DNA of 49,717 bases. It comes from an uncultured Oscillospiraceae bacterium (GTDB lineage Bacteria > Bacillota > Clostridia > Oscillospirales > Oscillospiraceae). The stretch covers positions 1 through 49,717 of the forward strand of contig CALXDH010000018.1 of NCBI GenBank assembly GCA_944387015.1, written 5' to 3'. The position numbers and the translations under genes are program-made. The notes under the pieces were generated by a model that made no database searches, was not told the DNA's origin, and saw only the letters and a list, made by a program, of their open reading frames with translations. Every line of letters begins with the position of its first letter. The first letter of the stretch is position 1. Positions 6,977-14,338 of this stretch are shown in pieces.

Positions 6977-8152
6977 TCAGATCTCCAGCCCCTCCTGGAG
7001 CGCCCTGCTGGCCGCCTGCTTGTTCTTGTCGAAGGCATGGGTATAGATGTCCAGCGTGGTAGATGGCTGGCTGTGGCCCAGGAGGCCCGCCACCGTGGCC
7101 ACGTCCGTGCCGTTTGCGATGAGCAGGCTGGCATTGGTGTGCCGCAGGGAGTGGACGTTCAGATGCTCCGGCAGACCGTGCTTTTTCAGGATCAGCTTGA
7201 ACCGCCAGGTGAAGCTGGAGGGTGTCATGGGAAGGCGGCAGCCCCTGCGGCGGAACAGGAAGTCCCCGTCCTCCAGCTCTCTGTCGTCATAGGTCTCCGT
7301 CTCCCATGCGCACTCCCGGCGGTATTCTTGCAGCAGGAATTCCATCTCCAGAGAGAAGAAGACATACCGATCCCCGGAAATGGTCTTGGGAGCCTTGGTG
7401 AAGATCTCCTCGTCCGTCACCTTCACCGCGTTCCGGCGGATGTGGATGGAGCGCTGCTCCCAGTCAATATCGCCCCATTGCAGGGCGCAGCACTCGCCCC
7501 GGCGCATGCCCGTGGCGATCACCAGCTTGAAGTAGGTCTCATACTTGATGCTCTCGTCCTCCAGGGCGGAGATGATCTTTCCCACGGTCTCCGCGTCCGC
7601 GATTTTCTTCTCTGTCTTTCGCCCCGCGTAGCGGTAGGTGCGCCAGGCGGGGTTATGACGCAGAAAGCCACCCTCCACGGCATCGGAGAGGATGCTGCAC
7701 AGCGTAGCGTGCACGCCCTCAACGGTGTACTCGGAGAGTGGCTTTTTGGTTTCGGTGCTGACGGTCTCACGGAGCCGGGCGTAGAAGGTGCGGAAGTGCT
7801 CCGGCCGCAGCTCCGTGAGCTTGTAGTGGCCCAGGGCGGGGAGAATGCGGACGATGTCCTGCCGGTCCCGGCGGAGGGTGGACTTGGCCAGCTTGCCGGG
7901 GGCGATCTCCCGCAGCCACAGCTCGATGTAGGCGGCCAGGGTGATGGGCTTTGCAGTTTCCTCCGGGGTGTCCCGGCAGGAGCGCTCGAAGAGCACCGCC
8001 TGCTCCCGGAGCCACTTCTCCCTCTGTTTTGGCGTCAGCCCTTCGGGGGGATGGACGGTTTTCTGCCGGGGCTTGATGCGCGCGCCCTTGTAGTCGTAGC
8101 CCATGGAGACCACGATGAGATAGCTGCTGCCCCGTTTTCGGATGCTTGCCAT
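6977..8152 (-). CDS. int: Tyrosine recombinase / phage-type integrase (Tn916 Int-like)
   Basis: 391 residues with the full domain order: N-terminal arm-binding domain (1-65), SAM-like core-binding domain (about 70-165) and catalytic domain. The catalytic residues are visible: Arg217 in GMRRGE, Lys near 256 in the beta-hairpin, His334 and Arg337 in HSLRH, His360 in LLGHS and nucleophile Tyr370 in LDIYTH. It would integrate and excise the element. The fragment at 4796-5077 is a relative of its last about 75 residues. Confidence 0.93.
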   Translation of the reverse strand: MASIRKRGSSYLIVVSMGYDYKGARIKPRQKTVHPPEGLTPKQREKWLREQAVLFERSCRDTPEETAKPITLAAYIELWLREIAPGKLAKSTLRRDRQDIVRILPALGHYKLTELRPEHFRTFYARLRETVSTETKKPLSEYTVEGVHATLCSILSDAVEGGFLRHNPAWRTYRYAGRKTEKKIADAETVGKIISALEDESIKYETYFKLVIATGMRRGECCALQWGDIDWEQRSIHIRRNAVKVTDEEIFTKAPKTISGDRYVFFSLEMEFLLQEYRRECAWETETYDDRELEDGDFLFRRRGCRLPMTPSSFTWRFKLILKKHGLPEHLNVHSLRHTNASLLIANGTDVATVAGLLGHSQPSTTLDIYTHAFDKNKQAASRALQEGLEI

Positions 8153-8280
8153 GTTGTGTTGACCTCTCTTTCCTTGGCCTCATTCCAGCTGAGGCCGGTT
8201 TGGCAAACACACCATACCGAACGCTCCCGCCAAAAGCCATCACAACTTTTGCAAAACCGATTTTTCTACGAAAGCGACAA

Positions 8281-9489
8281 TCACGCGCCCCGCCGCTTTG
8301 CCATACACGTTGCTGCCAGGTTGAAGATAGGGCTGCCGTCAGGGCGGAGCACCGTGCGCATGGTGTCGGCCGCCTGTTCCTTCTGGGCCTGCTGCGGGTG
8401 GCAGTAGGTACGCTCCAGGAAGCCCGTGTCGCCGTGGCCCACCAGATCGGCCACCGTCTGCTTGTCCACGCCGCAGTGGAGCAGCGCGGTCACGAAGTAG
8501 TGGCGCAGGGTGTGGAGGTGGTATTCCCTGGGGAAGCCGATGGAGTCATAGATCTTCCGCAGCCGCTTGGTGAAGGTGTCGGGGTGGATGAGCTGCCCGT
8601 GTTCATCGGTGAAGAGGTAGGGGCTGAGCTTGCGGTGGGCCCGCTCGGCCTCCATCTTTTTGCGGTGGCGGTAGCTGCGGATGATCCCGCACAGCTCGCC
8701 GGAGAGATAGATCTCCCGGCTGCGGCCGTTTTTGGTGGCGCCCTCCACGATGCCCTTGCCGGCCACATTGCTGCGGGAGCGGCTGATGGTGAGAAGCAGG
8801 GAGTCCTTTCTGAACGTGAAGTCGGACCATTGCAGGGCGCACAGCTCGCCCCTCCGGCAGCCGGTGTACAGGGAGAGCAGGTAGAACATTCGGTAGTGCC
8901 GGGGCTCCCGCGCCAGAGCATCCAGAAGCTTTTGCACTTCGGCTTGGGAGGGGACGCGCTGGATGGGCCGCCGGGTCTGGGGCAGCGCCACCATGCGGGC
9001 AGGATTCTTTTCCAGGATCTCATTCCGTTTGGCGTCGCTGAGGACGGCGGATACCACCGTCAGATACTTCTGGGCGGTGGCCTCCTGGATGGGCTTTCCG
9101 TGACAGGCCCGCTTCCGCAGTTCCGCCAGCAGATTCTCCATGTGGATGGGCCGCAGGCGGCAGAGGGGGACGGCGCCGATGTACGGGTACACCGCCTCCA
9201 GCATCCGGCGGTAGGAGGCCAGCGTGCCGGGGGCGTACCGGGACTGCCGATCCAGCCACCGGCAGGCGTATTCCTCGAAGCGCATGCTGCTGTCCTCGCA
9301 GAAGCCGTTCTTCACCAGCCGCTCAAATTCCTCCGCCTGGTGCGCCACATATTGCGGGATCTGCTGTTTGCGGACGGTGTCCGGCACGGTAATGGTCTTG
9401 GCACGGCTGATTTTCCTTCCGTCGGGCCGGTACCCGTTGCTGACGGTGATCTTATATTTACGCGTTTGAAGCTGCTTGATACTTGCCAT
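8281..9489 (-). CDS. Second tyrosine recombinase
   Basis: 402 residues, only distantly like the first integrase. The N-terminal part starts MASIKQLQTRKYKITV (arm-binding type), the core-binding domain spans about 68-170, and the catalytic domain shows YTGCRRGELCALQW (first Arg), HTLRHYFVTALL, LVGHGDTGFLERTY with the nucleophile Tyr in ERTYCH. The ATG at 9489 has only an AAGGAA site 12 bases away. Having two different recombinases in one island suggests either two nested elements or dual-recombinase control. Confidence 0.9.
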   Translation of the reverse strand: MASIKQLQTRKYKITVSNGYRPDGRKISRAKTITVPDTVRKQQIPQYVAHQAEEFERLVKNGFCEDSSMRFEEYACRWLDRQSRYAPGTLASYRRMLEAVYPYIGAVPLCRLRPIHMENLLAELRKRACHGKPIQEATAQKYLTVVSAVLSDAKRNEILEKNPARMVALPQTRRPIQRVPSQAEVQKLLDALAREPRHYRMFYLLSLYTGCRRGELCALQWSDFTFRKDSLLLTISRSRSNVAGKGIVEGATKNGRSREIYLSGELCGIIRSYRHRKKMEAERAHRKLSPYLFTDEHGQLIHPDTFTKRLRKIYDSIGFPREYHLHTLRHYFVTALLHCGVDKQTVADLVGHGDTGFLERTYCHPQQAQKEQAADTMRTVLRPDGSPIFNLAATCMAKRRGA

Positions 9490-9531
9490 AGCTGAGTCTG
9501 ATTCCTTTCTTCCAATTTTCCGAGCGGGGTG

Positions 9532-9720
9532 TCACCCCAGCGTCTGTTTCATCTGCGGTTCGTCCGGCTTGGGTGCATCCTTTTGGCGCTGCCGGGCTGC
9601 CTCGCCGACGGCTCCGGCGGCGAGACCGATGACGGCGCCCAGGTTCTGGGCAACTTCCCGTGCTTCCATCCGCCGGCGGCGTTCCTCCGGGTCATCGCCA
9701 GCGTCCTCCAGCAGACTCAT
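9532..9720 (-). CDS. Small hydrophobic mobilization-locus protein, unknown
   Basis: 62 residues. Its ATG (9720-9718) overlaps the stop of the preceding gene as ATGA, which is strong evidence for a translated, coupled ORF. The sequence has a charged start (LEDAGDDPEERRRRMEARE), a short hydrophobic Ala/Gly segment (LGAVIGLAAGAVG) and a polar tail. It is in the same frame as the long relaxase frame that runs through it. No family is recognised. Confidence 0.6.
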   Translation of the reverse strand: MSLLEDAGDDPEERRRRMEAREVAQNLGAVIGLAAGAVGEAARQRQKDAPKPDEPQMKQTLG

Positions 9721-11031
9721 CCCCGTAGCCACAGATGCCGCACCAATTCCCACAGCACCAGGATGATGGTGGGGGTGTACATCTTCCAGCCGATCGACCT
9801 GGCGGACTCCCGCAGCGTATCTTCTGCTCTGGACAGACGCGAGGAGTACGTTTCGCTGATCTTCCCAGCCTGTGACTGGAATTCCTTCAGCAGCTTCTCG
9901 CTCTCCCACTGGCTGTCGGCGCGGGTCTCCTGCATGGCCTCCTGCATCCACCGCAGGTTCTCTCTGCCGGTCTCCAGCAGCTCCTGCACGGTCTGCTGGA
10001 TCTGCTGCACCGCTTCGGTGTGCGCTGCCGTGAGATTGCCGGCCTGTCCCGCCAGCAGCGTTTCCATCTCCTGCGCGGTGGGGAGACGCTCCAGCGTCTC
10101 CTGGGCCTTGAGGATGGAGTTCCCCGTCAGCTCCATGGCGCGGGTCAGGCCCATCCAGTTGGCCTCCGTCAGCGTGACGGCTTTTTGTATATTGGATGCC
10201 TTGTTCAAATTCGCCTGGAGCGCGCTTTGCTGCATGGCCAGCAGCTCGTCCATGGGCGAAGAGTGCTTCTCGGATGCGGAACTCATCTTCCATCGCTCCT
10301 TTCAGATATTTCATGTCGTGTAGCTTGCAGTCCCGGCAGCGATAGCCGTCGGGGGTGGTGTAGGTGATGCTCTTGTGGCTCTCCGACCAGCGGACCGTGT
10401 AGCCCTCGCTCTCCATCAGCTCCAGGAACTGCTCCCGGGAGACGGCGTACTTCATGGCCTCATTGATCTGCATGGCGAGCCGCACCTTCCAGCTCTGTCC
10501 TCTGGCGGCAATTTTGTACTCCGCCTGGGTGGGACGGGAGACCGTCTGCTGACGCTTTGGCTGACAGACGGACAGGCCGTGATGGATGCAGAGCGTGTCC
10601 GAGACCTGGCGGAGCTGCGTCAGGTCCGCCTTTTCAAAGTGGAGCTTCCTGCCGCTCTGGAAGCTGACGGAGTTGACGATGAAGTGGGAGTGGATGTGCG
10701 CCCGGTCCGTGTGGGTGGCCACGACGACCTCGTAGCCTTTCCACTGCTGCGCCAGCTCCAGTGCGATCCGGTGCGCCAGCTCCGGCGTGACGGCTTCCTC
10801 CGGATGGAAGGACTGGACGAAGTGATAGTACATCCGGCTGCCGTCTTTTCCGTACTGCAGCTTGGTGCTGATGAACTCGTCGCAGCAGGACGCCGCCTGG
10901 CAGTTCACGCCGGTCACCAGATGGCGGCCCTGATCGGCGGTCTTTTCCTCCTTCATCACATACCGGAGCACCGCGCGCATGCCGCCGCGGGTCTGACCCC
11001 GGGGACGGTTGACGGCTGTGACGATGGCCAT
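9532..11031 (-). CDS. MOBP-type relaxase / mobilization nuclease
   Basis: The first about 255 residues are a relaxase: the metal-binding triad lies in H107-T-D-R-A-H112-I-H114-S-H (HxDxxHxHxH type), followed by FIVNSV, and then SREQFLELMESEGYTV..RDCKLHDMKYL, a segment common after the catalytic domain. The enzyme nicks oriT and pilots the transferred strand. The open frame continues to 499 residues, but beyond residue 255 it overlaps the coiled-coil gene in another frame and becomes Gly/Ala/Arg/His-rich without domain character, so the functional C-terminus is uncertain. It starts three bases after the mobC stop. Confidence 0.82.
   Translation of the reverse strand: MAIVTAVNRPRGQTRGGMRAVLRYVMKEEKTADQGRHLVTGVNCQAASCCDEFISTKLQYGKDGSRMYYHFVQSFHPEEAVTPELAHRIALELAQQWKGYEVVVATHTDRAHIHSHFIVNSVSFQSGRKLHFEKADLTQLRQVSDTLCIHHGLSVCQPKRQQTVSRPTQAEYKIAARGQSWKVRLAMQINEAMKYAVSREQFLELMESEGYTVRWSESHKSITYTTPDGYRCRDCKLHDMKYLKGAMEDEFRIREALFAHGRAAGHAAKRAPGEFEQGIQYTKSRHADGGQLDGPDPRHGADGELHPQGPGDAGASPHRAGDGNAAGGTGRQSHGSAHRSGAADPADRAGAAGDRQREPAVDAGGHAGDPRRQPVGEREAAEGIPVTGWEDQRNVLLASVQSRRYAAGVRQVDRLEDVHPHHHPGAVGIGAASVATGMSLLEDAGDDPEERRRRMEAREVAQNLGAVIGLAAGAVGEAARQRQKDAPKPDEPQMKQTLG
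9717..10286 (-). CDS. Coiled-coil protein with C-terminal membrane anchor, mobilization accessory
   Basis: 189 residues in a different frame from the relaxase, whose frame stays open across it. The product is rich in Glu, Gln, Ala and Leu with long predicted coiled-coil stretches (about 10-160) and a C-terminal hydrophobic segment (YTPTIILVLWELVRHLWL). The ATG at 10286 is 9 bases after AGGAG. The codon pattern and sensible composition mark this as the real product of the region, whereas the overlapping relaxase tail reads like non-coding translation. Probably helps relaxosome placement at the membrane; this is inference from position. Confidence 0.65.
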   Translation of the reverse strand: MSSASEKHSSPMDELLAMQQSALQANLNKASNIQKAVTLTEANWMGLTRAMELTGNSILKAQETLERLPTAQEMETLLAGQAGNLTAAHTEAVQQIQQTVQELLETGRENLRWMQEAMQETRADSQWESEKLLKEFQSQAGKISETYSSRLSRAEDTLRESARSIGWKMYTPTIILVLWELVRHLWLRG

Positions 11032-11034
11032 GGA

Positions 11035-11361
11035 TCACACCGTCCTCTCCAGCAGCGCCTTGAGGGAACGCTGGATGTCGGCATAGAGCGCGCAGGCCTC
11101 CCGGACATTCACGGCGGTGATCCGTCCCATGTTGGCCAGGGTGGTCAGCTGGTTGAGGTTGTTGCCCTGGGCTTTCAAGGCTTTTGTAAACTCGGTCAGC
11201 GCGTCGATCCGGACGATCTCCTTGCTGACGGCGCAGTCGGTCAGGTATTTGGTGAGGCTCACGCCGCACGCTTCCGCCTTTTGGTGGATGCGCCGGGAGT
11301 CCGCCTCGGTCACATAAAACGTCAGAGGAACGGATTTCGTTCGGTTGGGTTTCTTGCTCAA
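11035..11361 (-). CDS. mobC: MobC-like relaxosome accessory protein
   Basis: 108 residues from a TTG at 11361 that follows AAGGAGGA; the upstream extension of the frame is GC-rich noise. It begins SKKPNRTKSVPLTFYVTEADSRRI, a ribbon-helix-helix type start as in MobC proteins, then helices with ALKAQGNNLNQLTTLAN, the conserved MobC core. MobC binds oriT and helps the relaxase to nick. It directly precedes the relaxase (3-base gap). The 241 bases upstream (11362-11602) are a likely place for oriT, but no convincing nick-site signature was recognised. Confidence 0.85.
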   Translation of the reverse strand: MSKKPNRTKSVPLTFYVTEADSRRIHQKAEACGVSLTKYLTDCAVSKEIVRIDALTEFTKALKAQGNNLNQLTTLANMGRITAVNVREACALYADIQRSLKALLERTV

Positions 11362-11602
11362 GTTGATCCTCCTTCTTGTTATCTGAAAAGGGGGTGCAGG
11401 GCTTCCGCCCGCAAAGAGATGCCGAAGGCAGTTCGCGGCCGCCTGTGGCGGGCGTGAACAGCCAAAGGCGATGCTTGCTCTCCGCCGATCCTCCCGTTGC
11501 AAGGCGGCGGGCGGCGGAGACCCGTCCCCCGCGTCTCCCGCGTTTTCCGGCGATTTGGGGGCCCACAGTGACCTTTCCGCCGGGGACGGGGAACGAGTCC
11601 CG

Positions 11603-12670
11603 TCAGGCGGGAAAGCCCCTCAGAGGGGGCGCAGCGGCCGCCACAGGGTCGATGGTGACGCTCTTTGCGGCAGCGGGATCATCGACACCATCGGCCCTCC
11701 GCAGACAGATGAGCCGCTCTCCGTTGCTCTTGCGGAAGGACACGGTAATACCGCTGCGCCTTAGGGCGTCAACGCTTTTGCGGATCTGGTGAGAGAAGCT
11801 GTTAGGCGTCAGGCCCTCCGCACCGGCAGGGTCGATCTTTTCCAGCAGCGCCTTGGCAGGGGCGCAGATCTCCTGCTGCTCCCGCAGCAGCGGGGAGAGA
11901 AGTGCCAGGATGCGCCCGTGCGGTTCGCCGGTCTGTTCGCAGTCATCTGAGAGCAGATCCCAGATGTGAGTTTCGCTGTTGAACTCCAGAGACAGTTCCC
12001 GGTAGGCGATGTCCCTGCCCGTGCAGTAGAGGGTGGCGGTGTTCTCCCGCCGCTTGCTCTTGCGGAGCACAAAGTTGGAGTCGGTCGCACCGCTGAGGCC
12101 CGTGGTGCCGGAGATCATGTTCATGGGATCGTCGTCGCCCAGCTTGCGCAGATGATGGACCAGCAGCACGGCGATGCGGTGCCGGTCCGCCAGACTCTTG
12201 AGCACACCGATGTCCCGGTAGTCGTTGGCGTAGGGACTCACGTCATTGCTCACGGTACGGATGCGCTGCAGCGTGTCGATGACCACGAGCCCCGTGGCCG
12301 GGTGATCCTTGAGGAACTGCTCGATCTGTTCCACCAGCCCGCTGTGGAGCTGCTCCGCCATGACGGCGAAGTGCAGCGTGGGCGGCGCGTCCTCGGTGAG
12401 ATCGAAGAGCCGGCTCTGGATGCGCTGGAAGCTGTCCTCCAGACAGAGGTAAAGGACCTCGCACGGGTGCGTGGAAAAATTCCAGAGGGGTTCGCCCCGC
12501 GCCACCCGGAGACACAGCCACAGCGCCAGCCAGGACTTTCCGATCTTCGGCGCGCCGGCCAGCAGGTGCAGTCCCTGGGGCAGCAGATCCTCCACAAGGA
12601 AGGTGAGCGGCTCGTAGGCGATGGTTTGCAGGGTGTCGGCGTCTATGGTGTTGAGTTTTTTCGTTGGCAT
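11603..12670 (-). CDS. RepA-like AAA ATPase (putative replicative helicase)
   Basis: 355 residues from the ATG at 12670, which has AGGAGG 5 bases upstream. It shows Walker A GAPKIGKSW (about 39-47), Walker B LVVIDTL, a further LLVHHLRK motif and GTTGLSGATDSNFVL, the pattern of RSF1010 RepA-like hexameric helicases and related element-borne ATPases. The C-terminal about 80 residues resemble a winged-helix domain (ISVDALRRSGITV) and a Pro/Ala-rich tail. It most likely assists autonomous or transfer-linked replication of the element. Confidence 0.83.
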   Translation of the reverse strand: MPTKKLNTIDADTLQTIAYEPLTFLVEDLLPQGLHLLAGAPKIGKSWLALWLCLRVARGEPLWNFSTHPCEVLYLCLEDSFQRIQSRLFDLTEDAPPTLHFAVMAEQLHSGLVEQIEQFLKDHPATGLVVIDTLQRIRTVSNDVSPYANDYRDIGVLKSLADRHRIAVLLVHHLRKLGDDDPMNMISGTTGLSGATDSNFVLRKSKRRENTATLYCTGRDIAYRELSLEFNSETHIWDLLSDDCEQTGEPHGRILALLSPLLREQQEICAPAKALLEKIDPAGAEGLTPNSFSHQIRKSVDALRRSGITVSFRKSNGERLICLRRADGVDDPAAAKSVTIDPVAAAAPPLRGFPA

Positions 12671-12712
12671 GAGAACCTCCTGATGGTTTTTGAAATTCAG
12701 AGGAAGAAAATC

Positions 12713-12741
12713 TTGCGTTTCGGCAGGCTCTCTGTTAGACT
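12713..12741 (+). promoter_or_regulatory. Candidate promoter divergent from the ATPase gene
   Basis: TTGCGT (12713-12718) and TAGACT (12736-12741) with a 17-base spacer. It faces away from the ATPase gene and toward two compact hairpins. Confidence 0.4.
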
Positions 12742-12747
12742 GAACAC

Positions 12748-12815
12748 AGATGGGAGCTGTGTTTTTCGAAACGCGGCGTGCCGCCAGACTGTTGCAGCAG
12801 TTTGGCGGTTTTCCT
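12748..12815 (+). ncRNA. Candidate short regulatory RNA
   Basis: A transcript from the promoter above would start near 12748 and meet a hairpin at 12781-12808 (CCGCCA..TGGCGG with an inner ACTG/CAGT stem) followed by TTTTCCTTTT, a good terminator on the plus strand where no protein gene ends. Its length would be about 65 nt. Element copy-number or transfer control is possible but only inferred. Confidence 0.3.
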
Positions 12816-12993
12816 TTTGCTGCGGCGGATGATCGCTTTTCACCTCCTTGTGATCTGGATGCCCCGCACCGGCGCGCTCCCTGCTCCATCGGTACGCTCG
12901 TTCGCTGTCGCATAGCCAGCGAAGTCCCGGCGATACTGCCCCTGGAACATTTGCCCTCCGGCGGTGGGGATGCGGTTGTCAAGGTACAGGGGG

Positions 12994-13022
12994 TTGCGTA
13001 CCAAATCAATGCGTGATATACT
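12994..13022 (+). promoter_or_regulatory. Promoter of the DUF6076 gene
   Basis: TTGCGT (12994-12999) and TATACT (13017-13022) with a 17-base spacer, about 130 bases upstream of the start codon. Confidence 0.55.
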
Positions 13023-13152
13023 AATCGGGTACAAGACCAGTATAACAGATGCGCAAACCGTTGCAAGGCCTGGGGGCACGGTTTTACACTCATGAGAGAA
13101 AGTTGGGTAAAGGATTCAAACTCTATCGGGTACAGAGAGGGCGCGGCAGACC

Positions 13153-14247
13153 ATGTATTACATGAATCAGGACGCGGTGGATTACTTTCGGGTGGATTTC
13201 ACACCGGGCGAAAGCATCGTGGGCGGGAAGCACTATCCCCTGGGGACCTTTGCCGTGGAGATGATGGAGTGCGGGTGGAACAGAGCTGCGGAGATCCGTC
13301 AGCCGCTGAAGCGGTTCCAGGAGGAGTTCCAGGTATTCCTGGCGGCCAGAGATGTGTCCAGCGCGGCCACGGCGTTCCATGCCATGCTGGAGCTGTGGCA
13401 GGTGTTGGGGAAGTTGCCGGTGTACAACAAGCTGATAGTGGAGGGCCACCGGCTGCCTGGCCTGATCCCCTATCTGCGCGGGCACCAGGACCTGCTGGAC
13501 GAGATGCTGACGCCGGGGACGCCCTGCAACGAGGGATATACCCGGTGGAAGGGGAAGCTGGAGCATCTGGCGGATGAGCTACAGTCCTTTGTCAAAAACA
13601 CGCAGTGGATGCTGGATGAGTTCTTTCAGGAACTGCCGTCCAGAAGGCGGCAGGACTATATCCGGGCCTATGCCCGATACCGGGATGTGATCGAGGACGC
13701 GATGCAGGCAAAGCAGGACGTGGAGGATGAGGGAGAGGAGTGGGAGGATCGAACCGTGGATCTGGACACGATCTCCTTTACGTTTTCCGTGAACATCTCG
13801 CTGGTTCCCGTTCTGGACCCGAAGACCCGCCGACCGACGCTGGCGGAGCAGATGACCTTTGAGAGCCTCCCCGGCTTTTTGTACATGGACCTGTACAAGG
13901 GGATGGCCGCCGGAAATCTACCCCGGCGCTGCGCTCACTGCCGCCGGTGGTTCCTGGCGATGGGCGGATACGATACCCGCTACTGCAACCGGGTGGTGCC
14001 GGGTACCAACGGAAAGACCTGCCGGAAGGTGGGTGCTCACGAGCGGGAGAAGGAGAAGCAGAAGACGGAGACGGCGGCCCGGGAGTACAACCGGACCTAC
14101 AACCGGCTGAAGGCCCGGAAGCGGCGAGGCCGGATCACCGTGGACGAGTGGAACCGGCAGGTGGCGCGGGCCCAGGAGCTGAAGGACGCGTTCACGGCCC
14201 GGCAGATGACCAGGGAAGAGTATGTGAAGAGACTCTATGAGTTGTGA
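13153..14247 (+). CDS. DUF6076-like protein with C-terminal zinc-finger-like motif
   Basis: 364 residues, soluble. The N-terminal two thirds are helical without a recognised domain. Around residues 255-300 there is a Cys/His cluster: CAHCRRWF, GYDTRYCN and TCRKVGAH, similar to CGNR-type treble-clef fingers, then a highly basic helical end (REYNRTYNRLKARKRRGR). Such proteins are common in clostridial mobile elements; a nucleic acid-binding role is plausible. Two ATGs (13153, 13162) are possible starts with a weak GAGAGGG site. It is transcribed opposite to the rest of the element and has its own terminator. Confidence 0.7.
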   Translation: MYYMNQDAVDYFRVDFTPGESIVGGKHYPLGTFAVEMMECGWNRAAEIRQPLKRFQEEFQVFLAARDVSSAATAFHAMLELWQVLGKLPVYNKLIVEGHRLPGLIPYLRGHQDLLDEMLTPGTPCNEGYTRWKGKLEHLADELQSFVKNTQWMLDEFFQELPSRRRQDYIRAYARYRDVIEDAMQAKQDVEDEGEEWEDRTVDLDTISFTFSVNISLVPVLDPKTRRPTLAEQMTFESLPGFLYMDLYKGMAAGNLPRRCAHCRRWFLAMGGYDTRYCNRVVPGTNGKTCRKVGAHEREKEKQKTETAAREYNRTYNRLKARKRRGRITVDEWNRQVARAQELKDAFTARQMTREEYVKRLYEL

Positions 14248-14251
14248 GAGC

Positions 14252-14292
14252 ACAGGAAGCCTGTCCCGAAAGGGACAGGCTTCCTGTTTTCT
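14252..14292 (+). terminator. Intrinsic terminator after the DUF6076 gene
   Basis: A perfect 16-bp stem (14252-14267 with 14272-14287), GAAA loop and T-rich tail, 4 bases after the stop codon. Confidence 0.9.
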
Positions 14293-14338
14293 TGGTACTT
14301 CTTCACTTTTCTATTCCTCCTAGCTTTTGAACGCCGCC

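Larger units (their letters stand above)
12671..13152. other. 482-bp control region between the ATPase and the DUF6076 gene
   Basis: No convincing protein gene. It holds a promoter and short hairpin transcript candidate on the plus strand (12713-12815), a second plus-strand promoter (12994-13022), and two copies of TCGGGTACA near 13026 and 13129. An origin or oriT could lie here, but no iterons or nick site were recognised. Confidence 0.5.
4796..14290. mobile_element. Integrative mobilizable element region (ends not defined)
   Basis: Two complete tyrosine recombinases, one integrase fragment, a relaxase, MobC, a RepA-like ATPase and accessory cargo lie next to a tRNA-Arg that has a duplicated half. 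There are no type IV secretion genes, so it would need a helper conjugative system. The left limit is set at the first integrase fragment and the right limit at the terminator after the DUF6076 gene. No confident terminal repeats were found, so both limits are inferences. Confidence 0.65.

Noticed and set aside
8146-9495. A 449-codon open frame on the plus strand opposite the second recombinase
   Set aside because: Antisense shadow of a GC-rich gene; composition is noise-like, no ribosome binding site, and the minus strand has full recombinase motifs.
10634-11566. A 310-codon minus-strand frame across relaxase and mobC
   Set aside because: Arg/Gly/Pro-rich alternate frame of GC-rich DNA; the relaxase and MobC frames explain the region.
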